Shown here in pieces: positions 1-9,018 of a stretch of DNA of 64,000 bases. The notes beneath the pieces are model-generated. The model did no database searches and was not told the DNA's origin. It saw only the letters and a list, made by a program, of their open reading frames with translations. This DNA comes from Microbulbifer litoralis. GTDB taxonomy: Bacteria > Pseudomonadota > Gammaproteobacteria > Pseudomonadales > Cellvibrionaceae. The stretch lies in NCBI RefSeq assembly GCF_023634065.1, contig NZ_JALKCV010000013.1:1-64000 (forward strand), in the 5' to 3' direction. A program made the position numbers and the translations under genes. Positions within the stretch are counted from its first letter, which is position 1; each line of letters starts with the position of its first letter.

Positions 1-28
1 GGTCCCGCAAAGGGCCACCCCGCCTGGC
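1..28. repeat. Partial hairpin repeat (family B) at window edge
   Basis: The first bases, beginning GGTCCCGCAAAGGGCCAC, match the right arm of the long inverted repeat at 16272-16298. The other arm would lie outside the window, so only half can be seen. Low confidence because the match covers fewer than 30 bases. Confidence 0.4.
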
Positions 29-114
29 TTTGTGCCACACCCGGCATTTCTCAACGCCGCAACTTGAATGCATTATCGTCGGCCGATTCTAACGCTATTC
101 AAACGGAGAGCCAC

Positions 115-441
115 ATGACCAATCCGATCATTCATCGCCTGCGGGAACAGCTGGATGCCGGAAAAGACTCAGCGCTGTTGCGCTTCGGGCTGGGCAGTGC
201 GCTGTTCAACGAGCGGGACTACAAGGACGCTGCGGGTCACCTGCAGGCCTGTGTCGAACAGATGCCGGACCACTCCGCCGCCTGGAAGCTGCTGGGGCGC
301 AGCCTGATGGCGTTGGATGAACCGGAGCGGGCACGGCGGGCCCTGTCCCGCGGGCTGGAGGTGGCCCGCGAGAAGGGCGACAAGCAGGTGGAGCGGGAAA
401 TAGAAGTGTTCCTGAAAAAACTTGCAAAGGGTCCGGCCTGA
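115..441 (+). CDS. Small tetratricopeptide-repeat protein
   Basis: A 108-residue helical protein with about two TPR units (roughly residues 20-90), including the LRFGLGSALFNERDYKDAA and AWKLLGRSLMALDEPERA patterns and a basic helical tail. TPR units mediate protein-protein contacts; no partner can be inferred. There is no signal peptide, so it is probably cytoplasmic. The frame is open upstream to 64, but the ATG at 115 follows ACGGAGAGCCAC, a good ribosome-binding site, and the residues before it look non-coding. Related short TPR proteins of about 110 residues occur in Pseudomonas-like genomes (family knowledge). It stands alone and converges with the giant surface-protein gene. Confidence 0.75.
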   Translation: MTNPIIHRLREQLDAGKDSALLRFGLGSALFNERDYKDAAGHLQACVEQMPDHSAAWKLLGRSLMALDEPERARRALSRGLEVAREKGDKQVEREIEVFLKKLAKGPA

Positions 442-518
442 TCCAGATCGGCTGCCGCCGCGGAGGGGCCCACTTTTTGTGGCAGATCGGCTACGGGTGG
501 GCCGGGGAGCTCCCCGAT

Positions 519-550
519 CCCCGGATTCCGCTGCGCTCCATCCGGACTAC
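519..550. repeat. REP-like short palindrome, copy 1
   Basis: CCGGATTCCGCTGCGCTCC followed by ATCCGGACTAC is a degenerate copy of the common gammaproteobacterial REP palindrome (CCGGATTCCGCTGCGCTGCATCCGG). It lies between the convergent TPR and giant-protein genes. A better copy is at 11232-11265. Confidence 0.6.
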
Positions 551-572
551 GCCCCTGCTATGGGGCCACGGG

Positions 573-3500
573 TCAACGGTTGGTATCCGCCGCGGCGATT
601 CTTGCCAGTGCGCTGAGGACCGGGCTGACTCCGGCGGAATCGAAGTCCTTTCCGATTTCGTCCAGCTGTCGCTGTACCGCATTTTCCCCATCGTTGTCGG
701 CCGCACTGATCAACGCCTTGCCGAAGGTGCCGAACAGGCTTTCGGCGCGGTAGTCGCCGAAGTCGCTGTCCAGTTGCAGCGGACTTTCTTTGTCGCCGCC
801 GCCCTCGACCGGTTTGCTGGGCGACAGCCAGTAGCCGCTCAGTGCGTCAAATACCGGTGACCAGTCGTTGGGATAGTAAGCGCCGTCGACAGTGCCGAAG
901 GCCGGATCGAAATGATGGCCGCTGCGGCTGCCCTGCAGGTTGGCCGTGACCTGCTCTGTCTCGCGGGAAACCAGGCGACCGTACATTTCCGGCTCGTGCT
1001 CCCGTTCCGGTCGCTCGGGGATTTCCATCCGCCAGTGCAGGTTGGAGAGGGTGATGTTGTCCACCTGCGGTTGCGCGCGTATTTCGGTGTTCTCGGTGTC
1101 GGTGTTGTCCGCCGGGTTCTGGTCCGGGCCACTGGAGCCGTCGTCGGTAATAGTGGCGGTGTTCTGGGTTCCGGTGATCATCGGGTCCAGCGGGAAGTCG
1201 ACAATCACCGCGAACTGGATACTACCGTGTTCGCCGGCGCCGAGGCTGCCCACTTCGAAGGTGAAGGTATCGCCGTCCTGTACCCATCCCGGTGTGGAGT
1301 TGGCCGGATCGAAGGTGGTGTTCGGCGGCAGGGTCTCGGTGATCACCACGCCCTCGGCGGTGGCGGTGCCACTGTTTTGATAATTGAGGGTGTAGACATA
1401 GGAATCCGTGGGCGTCACGGCGATGCCGCCGTCGTCCTTGTCGATCACCAGATCCACGTATTCCACCGCCAGTGGCTCGGTGTCGGTGTTGTTCTCCGGT
1501 GTCGGATCCAGGCCATGTGTGCCGTCATCGGTGACCGAAACACTGTTTTCCTGCGGCGGTATCGCGGTCGGTACATTGTCGCGGACCACGGCGGAGAGGC
1601 TGAAGGTCGCCGTCTCGCCGACGGCCAGCTCGTCGAGAGTCCAGGTCACGGTGCCTGCCGCCAGGTCCACCTCGCCGCCGTCGCTGGCGACGAAACCGGT
1701 AAAGATATCGCGGTCCGGCAGCGTGTCGGTGACCACCAAGCCGGTGCTGGTGGTGTTGCCCTCGTTGGTGACTTCTATGGTCCAGTTGAGGCTGTCACCG
1801 GGGTGGGCCGGATCGTCGAAGTTCTCGATCTTGTCCACCGTCAGGTCGACGAACTCCACCTCGACGGGTTCCACATCCCGGTTGTTTTCCGGGGTTGGAT
1901 CCGGACCGTTGTTGCCATCGTCGGTAACCTCGACAGCGTTCTCCTGCGGCGGTATCTGCACCGGCAGTCCCTCCACCGCGACATTTGCCGACAGTGTCAG
2001 GGTGAGCGAGTCGCCGGCGGCCAGGTCGCCGATCTCCCAGGTGACGGTACCCGCGGCCAGGTCGATGACGCCGTCGTCGCTGGCCACGAAGTCGGTGAAT
2101 ACATCGATATCCGGCAACTGGTCTGTCACCACTACGCCGGTGCCGTCCTGGTTGCCGACATTGGAGACCTCGAAGGTCCAACTGATGGCATCGCCGGGGT
2201 GAACCGGGTCGTCGAAATTCTCGATCTTGTCGATGACATAGTCCGGCGCCGCTACGATCGGCGAGACGTCATCGTCGGTGTTGTCCTCCGGGGTCGGGTC
2301 GGCGCCGTCCTCGCTCTCGATGGTGACGGTGTTGGTGGTCTCGTCCGCACCGGCGGGCACAGGATTGACGATCTCGACCGTCAGGGTGGCGGTGCCACTG
2401 GCGCCAGCGGCGAGATCGCCCACTGTGTAGGTCAGGGTATCGCCGTCCAGCGTCCAGTCCGGGTTGGCGGCGGCATTGAAGGTGACGTAATCCGGCAGAG
2501 TCTCGATAATGACCACATTGGTGGCGTCGGCGGGGCCGGCATTGGCGTAGTTAAAGGTGTAGGTAATGGTATCGCCGGGGCTTGCCGGATTGGCTTCGTC
2601 GATACCGCCATCGTCCTTGGTGATCGAGAGGTCGAAAGCGGTAATCTCCGCGGTTGCGGGGTCACTGTCGGCGTAGTCGTCGAGTGCGCCGCCCTCGCCG
2701 TCGGCACCGGTGCGTTCGTTGGCGTCGTCGCCGTCGATACTGGTCCAGTCGACGGTCGTGGTATTGGTGGTGCTTTCACCGACGGCGGTGGGGTCACTGG
2801 TCACCCGTGCGTCGATGGTGATGGTCACCACGGTGCTGCTGTCGATAACGCTGATCTCCAGATCCAGCCTATTGTCGGCGGAGTTGTCGATCACCTCCGG
2901 CGAGCCGCCGGTAACGGTTATCTGCACGTTTTCCACGCCGGCCAGGTAGGGCGGCAGTGCGTCCTCGATATGGACATCGTAGGCGTCGGCGCCGCTGGCC
3001 GGATCCAGTTCGACGGTAATCTGGTATTGCGCTATACCGCCCAGGAGTACCGGTGACGGGGTCAATAGTTCCTTGTTGACGATGACCTCGGGTTCCACGA
3101 GGTCCACCGTGGCGGTGTCGTTGATTGTGGTATCGGGCACGTCGTCGCCATCGGTATCGTAGTTGAGGGCGGCCTCGTTTGTCAGGGTGGTGCCATCCAG
3201 GTTGCCGACAACATCGGTAACCCGCAGGCGGTAGGTGAAGGTGATGGTTTCGGTGGTGCTGTTGTCGGTATCGGTATTGACCAGGGTGCCGAAATCCAGG
3301 CCGACGATATTGTTGTCCGGATCGTCGATAACGGTGATCTGGTCGAAGTCGATCTGGATCGAATCCGGGTTGCTGGCGGTGACGCTGACCAGGTCCACGA
3401 ACTCGAAACCGGGACCATAGTCGTCGAGGATCTCGCCGATCAGCGTGGCCTCGGGCAGGGTCAATACCGTTTCGAAAGTGACGATTTCGCCGATGGTGGC

Positions 3501-6500
3501 TTCGTTGTCGTCGTTGAGGCTGTCGTTCTGGCTGGTGGATACCAGGTTTTTCTCGATCAACGGGGCCGGTACCGACAGCGGTGCATCGTCGCTGGTTGCA
3601 TAGTCGTCCAGGGCGCCGCCCTCGCCGTCGGCCCCGGTACGCTCGTTGGTATCATCGCCATTGAGGCTGGTCCAGTCGACACTGGCGGTATTGTCGAAAG
3701 TGCTGCCGGCGAGCGCATTGGCCAGCGAACCGCTGACGGTAATGGTGACGACACTGCCGGGCGCCAGGTCCAGTTCCGCCTGCGGATTCAGTACCAGCTC
3801 ACCACCGACGATCTCGAAAAAGCCGGAGATATCCGTGGTTCCCGCATCGGTTTCCAGGGTCGCGGTAAAGGCGATATCCGACAGTTCCTCGGGCAGCGGG
3901 TCGCTGAAGCTGATGTCGTAGGCGGTGGTACTGGAGCCGTCGTCCGGGTTGGTGACGGTAATGGTGTACTCGACCGGGTCGCCGTTGTCGGCTTCGGTGG
4001 CGTTGACCGATTTGTCGATCTGCAGTTGTGGTTCGATCACGGTGGCATCCGTGGAGGCAGTAACGGAGCCGTCGTCGGTATTGTCGCCGTTGCCGTTGGC
4101 GTCGAAGCGGAATTCCGCCTGGTTGGTCAGCACCGTGCCGGCCTGGTTGCTGTCCACATTCAGGATACGCACCGTGTACACCACGGCGACGATATCGTCT
4201 TCGTTCTGTACACCGTCCGGTGTATTGGCCAGGTCGGCGGTGCCGAAACTGATTTCGCCGGTAGCACCCGGCGTAGGCTCTGTGAAGTTGCCGTTGTCGA
4301 ACGTGATATTGGCGCCGACAAAGACCTGGTCGAGGCTGACGAACTCCACCCCTTCCGGCAGCGTGTCGAGTATCTCTGCGAGGGAGGCGCCGCCCTCCGG
4401 AACCAGGAAGGCGGAGACGTAGGTCAGGGTTTCGCCGATAACACCCTCGTCCACTCCGTTGCTGTCGTCGATGATGGAGCTGCTGACAATCTGCTTGCCA
4501 ACCTCCACCGAGGCGGTGACGAGGTTCAGCGTGTCGCTGCTCTCGTAGTCGTTCAACGCGCTGCCCTCGCCGTCGGCACCGGTGCGCTCGTTGGGATCGT
4601 CGCCGTCGATACTCTGCCAGTCGACGATGGCGGTATTGCTGATCTGGGTTTCGGGGGCGACGGTGCCGACCACCTCACCGGAGACCTGGATGGTAACCGT
4701 TTCTCCCTGCAGCAGGTCGAAAGAAAAGCCCGGATCCGTCTGCAGTGTGTTGCCGACGATTTCGAAATCGCCGGTGATATCGCCCTCGGTAGAATGGGTG
4801 ACATTGATCAGGTTGAAGTTTTCAAGATCAGTCGGCAGGTCGTCCGAGAAGGTCACGTCGAAGGCATCGGTATCGGAAAAGCCGGAGTGGGAGAGCACGA
4901 TTTCATAAGTCACCAGATCTCCGGCGTCGATCGGTTGGGGTGTATCGATAAGCGATTTATCCACCTGCAAATCCGGCTCGATCACGGCGACATTCTCCGC
5001 CGATGCGGTGCCGTGGCCGGTGGGATTGTCGCTGCCGTCGGCGGTGTCGTCCCAGAAAAACCGGGCGCTGTTGTTGAGCTGGTCGCCACTCTGGTTATCG
5101 ACCACATTCTGCACCAGTACCTCGTAGGTGATGGTGATGGTTTCGGCGGTGGTGTTGTCGCGGTTGCTGTTGGTCAGGTCGCCCAGGTCGAAGGTCACCT
5201 GCTGGCCGCTGACCGTGCCATCGATCGCGTTGAGATCCACGGTGGAGTCGATGTCATCGGAAAATTCGATATCGGTGACACCGATAAACGCCAGTCCGGT
5301 ATCCAGCGTGTCCACCAGGCTGGCGCTCGGTGTTTCCCCCTCGGCGATGGTCAGCGTTACCGAGTAGGTGATTACCTCGCCGATCACGGCTTCATTGTTG
5401 GCATTGTTGTCGGAATTGATACTGGTGCCGACCAGGGTCTTGTCCACGGTATTTTCGCGGATGGCTACCAGCGCATCGTCCTGCCAGTTGATGTTGGAGT
5501 TGCCTTCCGTGTAGTCGTTGCCGTCGTCGAGGCCGCCGTAGGCTTCCAGTTGCGCGGTGTTCTCGATCTGCTGGCTCGGTTGCACCGCGTCGGTGGCCAC
5601 CAGATCGTAGGTGATGACGATAACGTTGCTGCCATCGGTGGTGGGGCCGGTATCCGGATCGCGCCCCTCATTGAGTGCGCCCTCGTTGGCGGAGGGATCA
5701 TCCATTGTAATGCCGCCGCTGAACAGATCGCCGCTGTAACTCACTTCGGTTCCATTGCCGGTGTAGACCTGCAGGTTGAGGCCGCCACCGGGAATTTCAA
5801 AGCCGTCCGGCAGCGTATCGCTGATGGCGACATTGAAGGCGTCGGAGCCGCCGGAATTCTCCACCACGATGGCGAAGCGCACGGTATCGCCGGCATCCAC
5901 ATTGCCGAGGTCGGAGTCGATCGGTGTGGTGTCCAGGTTCTGGCTGGTGATATCGCCAGTCCAGGGCTGGCTGCCGCTGTCGGGGCTGCCGGCCGGATCG
6001 AAGGTTACCGGTCCGGGTGGTGTCGGATCGAGTTGGCCGTTCGGATCGTCGGTGGATACCACGCCCTTGGTGACGCTGATGGTCGGTGACAGTATCTGCA
6101 CCTGGACCCCGTTCGGGTCCAGTGTCGAACTGGTTTCGGTACCATTGACGGTGACGGAAGCCACGTTGGTCAGGGAAAGGCCGTCGGTAAAGGGTTCGTC
6201 CTGTACGACGACGGTGAACAGCAGCTGCACGGTGCCGCCGGCAGAATCGATCTGTTCCACCGGCTCCAGGGACCAGGTGATGGAATTGTTGGCGGTGTCC
6301 GCGCTGGTGGTGACATTGTCGCCGTCCAGGTAACCGTCGGGCCAGTTGCCGAAATCGGTGTCGGGACCGAAACCCCACTGATTGGCGCCGGGCGTGGCGG
6401 TGCCCTCGCCGGTATCCACAAAAGAAGGTGCTACGGCCGCGAACACCGGCAGTGGCAGATAGTCGGTAATCACCACGCCGTTGCTGTCCAGGGTGCCGAG

Positions 6501-8984
6501 ATCCACTTCGACGGAGAAGGTGACCTCATCCCCCACGGCGATTTCATCCAGGTTGTCGGGATCGGTACTGCCGTTGACTGCGTACACACTTTTGCTGGAA
6601 TCCGCGCCCTCGATAACGATTTCTTCCGAGCTGCTGTTATCGATCGCTTCGCCGTTGGCGGAGGCGGCGCTGGCGTCGATGGTGGCCTGGTTGCGAATGG
6701 TATCGAGCGCGTCCACCGCCTGTCCGGTCGCAAGATAGTGTTCGCGGATGCTGGCTTCGTAGGTGACCACGATGGTGGTGGTGCCATCCACACTGCTGTC
6801 GGCAAACAGGTCTCCGTCGAGGCTGCCGTCGCTGATGCCCTGGTCGATCAGCTCCTGGGAAATATCGATGCTGACGGTGGTTTCGCCGGTGCCGCTGTCC
6901 TCGGTGACCGTGGCGTTGTCCGTGGCGGCGGGGCCATAGGTTGTGCCGTTGTAGAACAGCTCGATGGTGATGGAACTTTCGTCGACCTGGAGCCCGTCGC
7001 CGAGGACGTCGGACAGCAGCAGGTCTTCCAGCTGCATATAGTCGGAAACTTCCAGGGTGAGGGTATAGCGCAGCCGATCGCCGGGGGTGTTGCCCTCGGT
7101 GCCGTTGTCCTCGACCAGTGCCACATCCTTCTGCAGCGCCGTGGCGGTGGCGGTGATCACGGCGTCGTCATCGTCGCTGACGTCCTGCTCCTGGTAGCTG
7201 CCGCTGGCGGTGGCGGTATTGCGTACCGCGTCGTTGCTGCCGTCGTTGATGACGATCGGGTCGCCGTTGCCATCCACGTCCGGCACATAGCCGGTATAGG
7301 TGATGACGAGATCGTTGGCGGCGGTGGTACCGGTGACCGGTGTCAGCATGGTCACCACCAGCTCCGCATCGCTGTTGGCCCCCTCCGGCGGTTCTGCAAG
7401 CTCGTAATCGACGCCTTCTACCAGGGTATTGCCGTTGACGTCGGTGACCGTGACATTGCCCGGTTGGTAATAGAAATTGTCCGGCACCTGCTCGGTAATC
7501 AACAGGTCTTCCACAGTCGACAGGTTGGCGATATCCACCGTTACCCGCCAGGTCACCGGTTCGCTGGGGCCGGTAACCGTTTCGCCGTCGTCGCCGATGG
7601 AGTTGTTATCGCCATCGCCGTCCAGCGCTTCCTTGTCCACCAACATTACCGTGGGGGTGATATTGGTGGTGATCTCCGGGCCCACAAGCGGTGGGTCCGT
7701 GTCCGGGTTGTTGAGCGGGTCCTCGCCGTACATGAAGCCCGGCCGCACGTAGACCGGGATGGGCACGCCCACCTCGGCACCGGTGGCCTCGTCCAGCAGC
7801 ACCGTGGCGACGAATTCGTACGCCGGCTGGTCCGGCGTGAAGGAGCCGAACGGCAGTTCGATCGCATACCAGTGGGAGCCCTCCGCACCCACCGGCGGCA
7901 GTGGAATGGCGCCGGTCTGGTTGACGTCGTAGGGGTGGTACTCCACCGGGTTACCGCTGCTGTCGACCCACTGGCCGTCGACCACGGTGTACTCTACGTA
8001 GCTGGCACCGAGGAAACCGGACACGCTCTCGACAGTCATGCCGGGGCCCAGCACCACGTCCATAAACGGGCCGTAACCCGGGTCGGCACCGGAGTTGTCG
8101 AACGCGAAGGCGATATCGGTGGTTTCGTTGATGAAATCCTCGGAGTCCGCGTCGACAGTGGCGGACGCCGTTGCCGCCAGCAGCCCGTCCCATTCACCCT
8201 GCAGCAGTTGCGAAAAGAGGATGTCGGTTTCGATCGGGCCGCGCTGGTACTCCAGGTCCCAGTCGCCGCCGCGGGCGATATGGCCGGTGGGGTCGTCGGA
8301 GGCGGCGATGTCGGCGCCGGTCAGTTGCGAGAGCTGCAGGATAAAATCCTCGCCGGTATCGCTGTAACTGACATTGCAACCGTAGAGCAGGATATCCGCA
8401 TCGCTGCTGAAATGGCCGGACCAGCTCTGCAGCTCGCCGCGGAATTGCTGCAGTGTCTGCAGCGACAGGCTGTCGCTGCCGATATCGATACCGCCGGCGC
8501 CACCGTGGGTCACCAGGTGCAGCGCGTCGGTTCGGCCGTGTTCCGCCAGCAGGTCGCCGATGGTGGCCACGCTGGCGCTGTCGTCGATGGTATAGAGCGC
8601 GATATCGCGGGCGCCGATCTGCAGTTCCAGGTGATCGCCGCGATCGGTCACCTCGTCTGCCTGCTGTACCAGGTCGTCCACCAGCGCCTGGGCATCTTCG
8701 ATGGTCATATCGATGATCACCAGTTCATTGCGACTTTCCGGCTGCTGCTGGTCCATGGTCGGGCCGTGGGGCTGGTGATTGCCGCCGTCGTTCTGGTCGC
8801 TGTCGGCCGGCGCTGCCGAGTGGTCCGCCGTGGCCGGGGCGTGGGACATATCCGCCGGTGCCGAGGCATCCAGCAGAATGCGTTTTTCCAGGATGCGGCG
8901 CAGGCTGCGGGGTTGCCGGCGCGCGCCGGCCAGTGAGGAAATGGATGCGGACAGGGCATTGTTCGCAAACTGTGTGGATTCCAT
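573..8984 (-). CDS. Giant DUF4347 / DUF11-repeat surface protein
   Basis: A 2803-residue acidic protein. It lacks a classical Sec signal. The N-terminus instead carries a LEPR-XLL-like motif (ILEKRILLDA, residues 31-40), which is known from very large exported proteins. Residues about 86-268 form a DUF4347 domain with HLVTHGG (His160) and LLYGCNV (Cys203). The rest, up to about residue 2600, is a train of DUF11-type Ig-like repeats. Three of them end in a nearly identical GDD-NERTGADGEG-AL-DY block. The last 170 residues are a unique non-repetitive tail. The ATG follows AAGAGG. It is the last gene of a five-gene operon with TolC-, HlyD- and M50-type genes 34 bp upstream, so it is the probable cargo of that apparatus. 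A surface adhesin or matrix role is inference. Confidence 0.85.
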   Translation of the reverse strand: MESTQFANNALSASISSLAGARRQPRSLRRILEKRILLDASAPADMSHAPATADHSAAPADSDQNDGGNHQPHGPTMDQQQPESRNELVIIDMTIEDAQALVDDLVQQADEVTDRGDHLELQIGARDIALYTIDDSASVATIGDLLAEHGRTDALHLVTHGGAGGIDIGSDSLSLQTLQQFRGELQSWSGHFSSDADILLYGCNVSYSDTGEDFILQLSQLTGADIAASDDPTGHIARGGDWDLEYQRGPIETDILFSQLLQGEWDGLLAATASATVDADSEDFINETTDIAFAFDNSGADPGYGPFMDVVLGPGMTVESVSGFLGASYVEYTVVDGQWVDSSGNPVEYHPYDVNQTGAIPLPPVGAEGSHWYAIELPFGSFTPDQPAYEFVATVLLDEATGAEVGVPIPVYVRPGFMYGEDPLNNPDTDPPLVGPEITTNITPTVMLVDKEALDGDGDNNSIGDDGETVTGPSEPVTWRVTVDIANLSTVEDLLITEQVPDNFYYQPGNVTVTDVNGNTLVEGVDYELAEPPEGANSDAELVVTMLTPVTGTTAANDLVITYTGYVPDVDGNGDPIVINDGSNDAVRNTATASGSYQEQDVSDDDDAVITATATALQKDVALVEDNGTEGNTPGDRLRYTLTLEVSDYMQLEDLLLSDVLGDGLQVDESSITIELFYNGTTYGPAATDNATVTEDSGTGETTVSIDISQELIDQGISDGSLDGDLFADSSVDGTTTIVVTYEASIREHYLATGQAVDALDTIRNQATIDASAASANGEAIDNSSSEEIVIEGADSSKSVYAVNGSTDPDNLDEIAVGDEVTFSVEVDLGTLDSNGVVITDYLPLPVFAAVAPSFVDTGEGTATPGANQWGFGPDTDFGNWPDGYLDGDNVTTSADTANNSITWSLEPVEQIDSAGGTVQLLFTVVVQDEPFTDGLSLTNVASVTVNGTETSSTLDPNGVQVQILSPTISVTKGVVSTDDPNGQLDPTPPGPVTFDPAGSPDSGSQPWTGDITSQNLDTTPIDSDLGNVDAGDTVRFAIVVENSGGSDAFNVAISDTLPDGFEIPGGGLNLQVYTGNGTEVSYSGDLFSGGITMDDPSANEGALNEGRDPDTGPTTDGSNVIVITYDLVATDAVQPSQQIENTAQLEAYGGLDDGNDYTEGNSNINWQDDALVAIRENTVDKTLVGTSINSDNNANNEAVIGEVITYSVTLTIAEGETPSASLVDTLDTGLAFIGVTDIEFSDDIDSTVDLNAIDGTVSGQQVTFDLGDLTNSNRDNTTAETITITYEVLVQNVVDNQSGDQLNNSARFFWDDTADGSDNPTGHGTASAENVAVIEPDLQVDKSLIDTPQPIDAGDLVTYEIVLSHSGFSDTDAFDVTFSDDLPTDLENFNLINVTHSTEGDITGDFEIVGNTLQTDPGFSFDLLQGETVTIQVSGEVVGTVAPETQISNTAIVDWQSIDGDDPNERTGADGEGSALNDYESSDTLNLVTASVEVGKQIVSSSIIDDSNGVDEGVIGETLTYVSAFLVPEGGASLAEILDTLPEGVEFVSLDQVFVGANITFDNGNFTEPTPGATGEISFGTADLANTPDGVQNEDDIVAVVYTVRILNVDSNQAGTVLTNQAEFRFDANGNGDNTDDGSVTASTDATVIEPQLQIDKSVNATEADNGDPVEYTITVTNPDDGSSTTAYDISFSDPLPEELSDIAFTATLETDAGTTDISGFFEIVGGELVLNPQAELDLAPGSVVTITVSGSLANALAGSTFDNTASVDWTSLNGDDTNERTGADGEGGALDDYATSDDAPLSVPAPLIEKNLVSTSQNDSLNDDNEATIGEIVTFETVLTLPEATLIGEILDDYGPGFEFVDLVSVTASNPDSIQIDFDQITVIDDPDNNIVGLDFGTLVNTDTDNSTTETITFTYRLRVTDVVGNLDGTTLTNEAALNYDTDGDDVPDTTINDTATVDLVEPEVIVNKELLTPSPVLLGGIAQYQITVELDPASGADAYDVHIEDALPPYLAGVENVQITVTGGSPEVIDNSADNRLDLEISVIDSSTVVTITIDARVTSDPTAVGESTTNTTTVDWTSIDGDDANERTGADGEGGALDDYADSDPATAEITAFDLSITKDDGGIDEANPASPGDTITYTFNYANAGPADATNVVIIETLPDYVTFNAAANPDWTLDGDTLTYTVGDLAAGASGTATLTVEIVNPVPAGADETTNTVTIESEDGADPTPEDNTDDDVSPIVAAPDYVIDKIENFDDPVHPGDAISWTFEVSNVGNQDGTGVVVTDQLPDIDVFTDFVASDDGVIDLAAGTVTWEIGDLAAGDSLTLTLSANVAVEGLPVQIPPQENAVEVTDDGNNGPDPTPENNRDVEPVEVEFVDLTVDKIENFDDPAHPGDSLNWTIEVTNEGNTTSTGLVVTDTLPDRDIFTGFVASDGGEVDLAAGTVTWTLDELAVGETATFSLSAVVRDNVPTAIPPQENSVSVTDDGTHGLDPTPENNTDTEPLAVEYVDLVIDKDDGGIAVTPTDSYVYTLNYQNSGTATAEGVVITETLPPNTTFDPANSTPGWVQDGDTFTFEVGSLGAGEHGSIQFAVIVDFPLDPMITGTQNTATITDDGSSGPDQNPADNTDTENTEIRAQPQVDNITLSNLHWRMEIPERPEREHEPEMYGRLVSRETEQVTANLQGSRSGHHFDPAFGTVDGAYYPNDWSPVFDALSGYWLSPSKPVEGGGDKESPLQLDSDFGDYRAESLFGTFGKALISAADNDGENAVQRQLDEIGKDFDSAGVSPVLSALARIAAADTNR

Positions 8985-9018
8985 TCTCTATACCTCTTTA
9001 CCTTTTTGCGCGTGAGGA

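Noticed and set aside
912-8936. Three plus-strand open frames of 690-730 codons (912-3056, 4026-6089, 6738-8936)
   Set aside because: Mirror images of the Asp/Thr/Gly-rich giant protein; no ribosome-binding sites, repeat-derived composition, no recognisable domains.
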